7,054 nucleotides of DNA. Origin: Cycloclasticus sp. GTDB taxonomy: Bacteria > Pseudomonadota > Gammaproteobacteria > Methylococcales > Cycloclasticaceae. Every line of letters begins with the position of its first letter. Position 1 is the first letter of the stretch. A program made the translations under genes and the position numbers. The notes under the pieces are model-generated. The model saw only the letters and a list, made by a program, of their open reading frames with translations, was not told the origin of the DNA and searched no databases. Positions 5,542 to 7,054 of the stretch are shown piece by piece. The stretch spans positions 1 through 7,054 of the forward strand of contig JAHRWG010000164.1 of assembly GCA_019090295.1 (NCBI GenBank), written 5' to 3'.

Positions 5542-7054
5542 AAGATAACCACCTTAAAAAGCCACTTCTAATAGGCTCTTGCCCTGTTAGTAGATACCCT
5601 AGCGTATGGACGTTAAACAAGCTGGCCTCAAAGATATACTTATCACTGGGCTTGATGCAAAATAAAATTTCATCTTCCGTCATTAGCTTGATATTGTTAG
5701 AGGGCATTACTTTGATGGTTTTCCCTCGTTTATGGACCATCGGTACGATGTTTAAAAAGTCATTCCTATTCGATGGATCTCGACAAATATCCCCTAAAAG
5801 AACTTCTGTTTGCTCAAATAGTTTCTGGTAGACCCCTGGGGCTTTTTTCTGCGTAATCGCATATGTTTTGATAACCGGTGAGTTCCCGCCTACTTCAAGC
5901 GAAAAGCGGTTATTAATATCCGCTAATAATGATGGGTCGTTTTCATACAACAACCTTAAGTGGCTAAAAAATGCACGGAGAAGTGGTGCCGTTAGCATAA
6001 ATAAAACCATTCGAGCAATCACCAAGCTAGGTTGCATAATGAAGTCGACATTTGCCTTTTTAAACAGCACTTCATTTGCATGTTTATTCTGGCGGACGAT
6101 AGAAAATAATGAGGGGTTATACTTATTCGCTTGGTGGATCATACTTAGGTTAAATGTATCATTCCCAGTACCTGCAATTAAACCCACACAGTCTTTTAAG
6201 CCCGCTTTTTCTAGGTTTTCTAAATTGGCTCGGCCCAAAACAGCTTGATCACTAATGTCTTCAATACGAGCAGATATAGGTTCCACAACCGTCAGGTCAA
6301 TCCCCTTCGCAGAAAGCTTTTTGAAGACAATGCTTCCCATGCGCCCATGCCCACATAAAATCCACTTACCACCTTTCAATGGGCAAATATTACGGTCTAG
6401 TACAAAACCGGGTGTGCCAGACATCCATTCATTCAGCATTTGAATGCTAGGGTTATAAATAATCATCCCAAGGTAGCTGGCAAAAACACGGAATGGGTCT
6501 ACCACGTGGATATCCCCACCCACTGCCAATATTTCATCTTCATTTTCTAACGAGGTTGACCGGCAAATAATCTTAATATCAGGCCGTAATATTCTAGCTG
6601 ACACGGCTATTTTTAAATTCGCCTCCTCGTCATTCGAAAGAATCAATATACCTATGCAGATACCCCTTTCAATCCCAGCATCAATTAGATACCTAGGTAG
6701 TGTCGCATTCGCGCACAGCCCAAGGACTTTCGTTTGATAATCACGCAAGTCTAGCGCTTTAATTCTCTCATCGTCTTCATCCAGCACCACGGCCGACAAA
6801 CCCGCATTGGTCATGCCTCGTAGCAATAGACTGCCGGTATCACCAAAACCACACACTAAGTAGTAATCATTGGTTTTTTTGCTAACCGATCTAATAAATG
6901 CTTCTTCTGCTATGGCTGACTGTAAGTGTGGGTTTTTTATTAGAGTGACTATTTTCCCAACCGTATACAGCCATGTCATCACGCTTAAATATAGGCTAAC
7001 AATGGCCCAAATTCGCTGCCCATTGCTAAACGGCATGGGTAATTCACCAAAGCC
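5519..7054 (-). CDS. Potassium-channel-like protein with two RCK (TrkA-N) domains (N-terminus outside window)
   Basis: The minus-strand frame is open through the right edge, and the visible 511 residues begin inside the pore: the first six are GFGELP, equivalent to the selectivity-filter GYGD of K+ channels. The Met at 7036 is therefore internal and not the start. Next comes one membrane helix (about visible residues 14-36), then two ligand-binding Rossmann domains. RCK1 has CGFGDTG (68-74) with an acidic strand end VVLDED; RCK2 has CGHGRMG (234-240) with VVEP. The C-terminal 150 residues include a TrkA-C/RCK-C-like stretch ending in EDEILFCIKP. A pore followed by two RCKs in one chain is the layout of GsuK-type channels, where four subunits form an eight-RCK gating ring in the cytoplasm sensing nucleotides or ions. 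Ion selectivity is inferred. The filter carries Glu in place of the usual Asp. The gene's 3' end overlaps the convergent hydrolase by 23 bp. Confidence 0.92.
   Translation of the reverse strand, partial: GFGELPMPFSNGQRIWAIVSLYLSVMTWLYTVGKIVTLIKNPHLQSAIAEEAFIRSVSKKTNDYYLVCGFGDTGSLLLRGMTNAGLSAVVLDEDDERIKALDLRDYQTKVLGLCANATLPRYLIDAGIERGICIGILILSNDEEANLKIAVSARILRPDIKIICRSTSLENEDEILAVGGDIHVVDPFRVFASYLGMIIYNPSIQMLNEWMSGTPGFVLDRNICPLKGGKWILCGHGRMGSIVFKKLSAKGIDLTVVEPISARIEDISDQAVLGRANLENLEKAGLKDCVGLIAGTGNDTFNLSMIHQANKYNPSLFSIVRQNKHANEVLFKKANVDFIMQPSLVIARMVLFMLTAPLLRAFFSHLRLLYENDPSLLADINNRFSLEVGGNSPVIKTYAITQKKAPGVYQKLFEQTEVLLGDICRDPSNRNDFLNIVPMVHKRGKTIKVMPSNNIKLMTEDEILFCIKPSDKYIFEASLFNVHTLGYLLTGQEPIRSGFLRWLSSKGRWKY

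Noticed and set aside
5868..6443. Two plus-strand frames of 126 and 62 codons inside the channel region
   Set aside because: Both are antisense to well-supported RCK domain coding sequence and have no recognisable motif or ribosome site.
7037..7054. Start of the channel gene at the ATG at 7036
   Set aside because: The frame continues through the edge with GFGELP, the pore filter, so this Met is internal and the gene is truncated by the window.

Overview
The window looks like chromosomal DNA from a gammaproteobacterium of moderate, slightly A+T-rich composition. That rests on the style of the IspH, PduO-type adenosyltransferase and thiolase proteins and on ordinary Shine-Dalgarno and promoter signals; I cannot name a genus. 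It is densely packed: seven protein genes, the two outermost cut by the window edges. I see no transposon, integrase, CRISPR, rRNA or tRNA.

Layout, left to right. Positions 1-836 (minus) hold a metallo-beta-lactamase-fold persulfide-dioxygenase-like enzyme running into a C-terminal rhodanese domain that is cut off at the left edge. Upstream of it on the same strand (902-1660) is a small exported or membrane-anchored protein with a zinc-protease motif HExxHxxGxxD, which I cannot assign to a named gene. A 170-bp divergent control region (1661-1830) separates these from a tight plus-strand pair: a PduO-type cobalamin adenosyltransferase (1831-2397) and ispH (2401-3339), only 3 nt apart. A strong hairpin terminator (3356-3383) lies between ispH and a convergent minus-strand acetyl-CoA acetyltransferase (true start at 4596). 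A 72-bp divergent region (4597-4668), carrying a TATAAT box next to a perfect 13-bp inverted repeat, separates the thiolase from a plus-strand alpha/beta hydrolase (4669-5541). The hydrolase stop overlaps the 3' end of a minus-strand potassium-channel-like protein (5519 to beyond 7054) with a pore filter GFGE and two tandem RCK/TrkA-N domains.

Functionally the window is mostly housekeeping metabolism: sulfane-sulfur handling, B12 cofactor activation, the last step of the MEP isoprenoid pathway, thiolytic C2 condensation or cleavage, an unassigned esterase-type hydrolase, and regulated ion conductance. I found no clear new multi-gene system. The least explained item is the predicted metzincin-like protease next to the persulfide dioxygenase gene. 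The most testable regulatory items are the inverted repeat in the thiolase/hydrolase control region and the 23-bp antisense overlap of the hydrolase and channel 3' ends.
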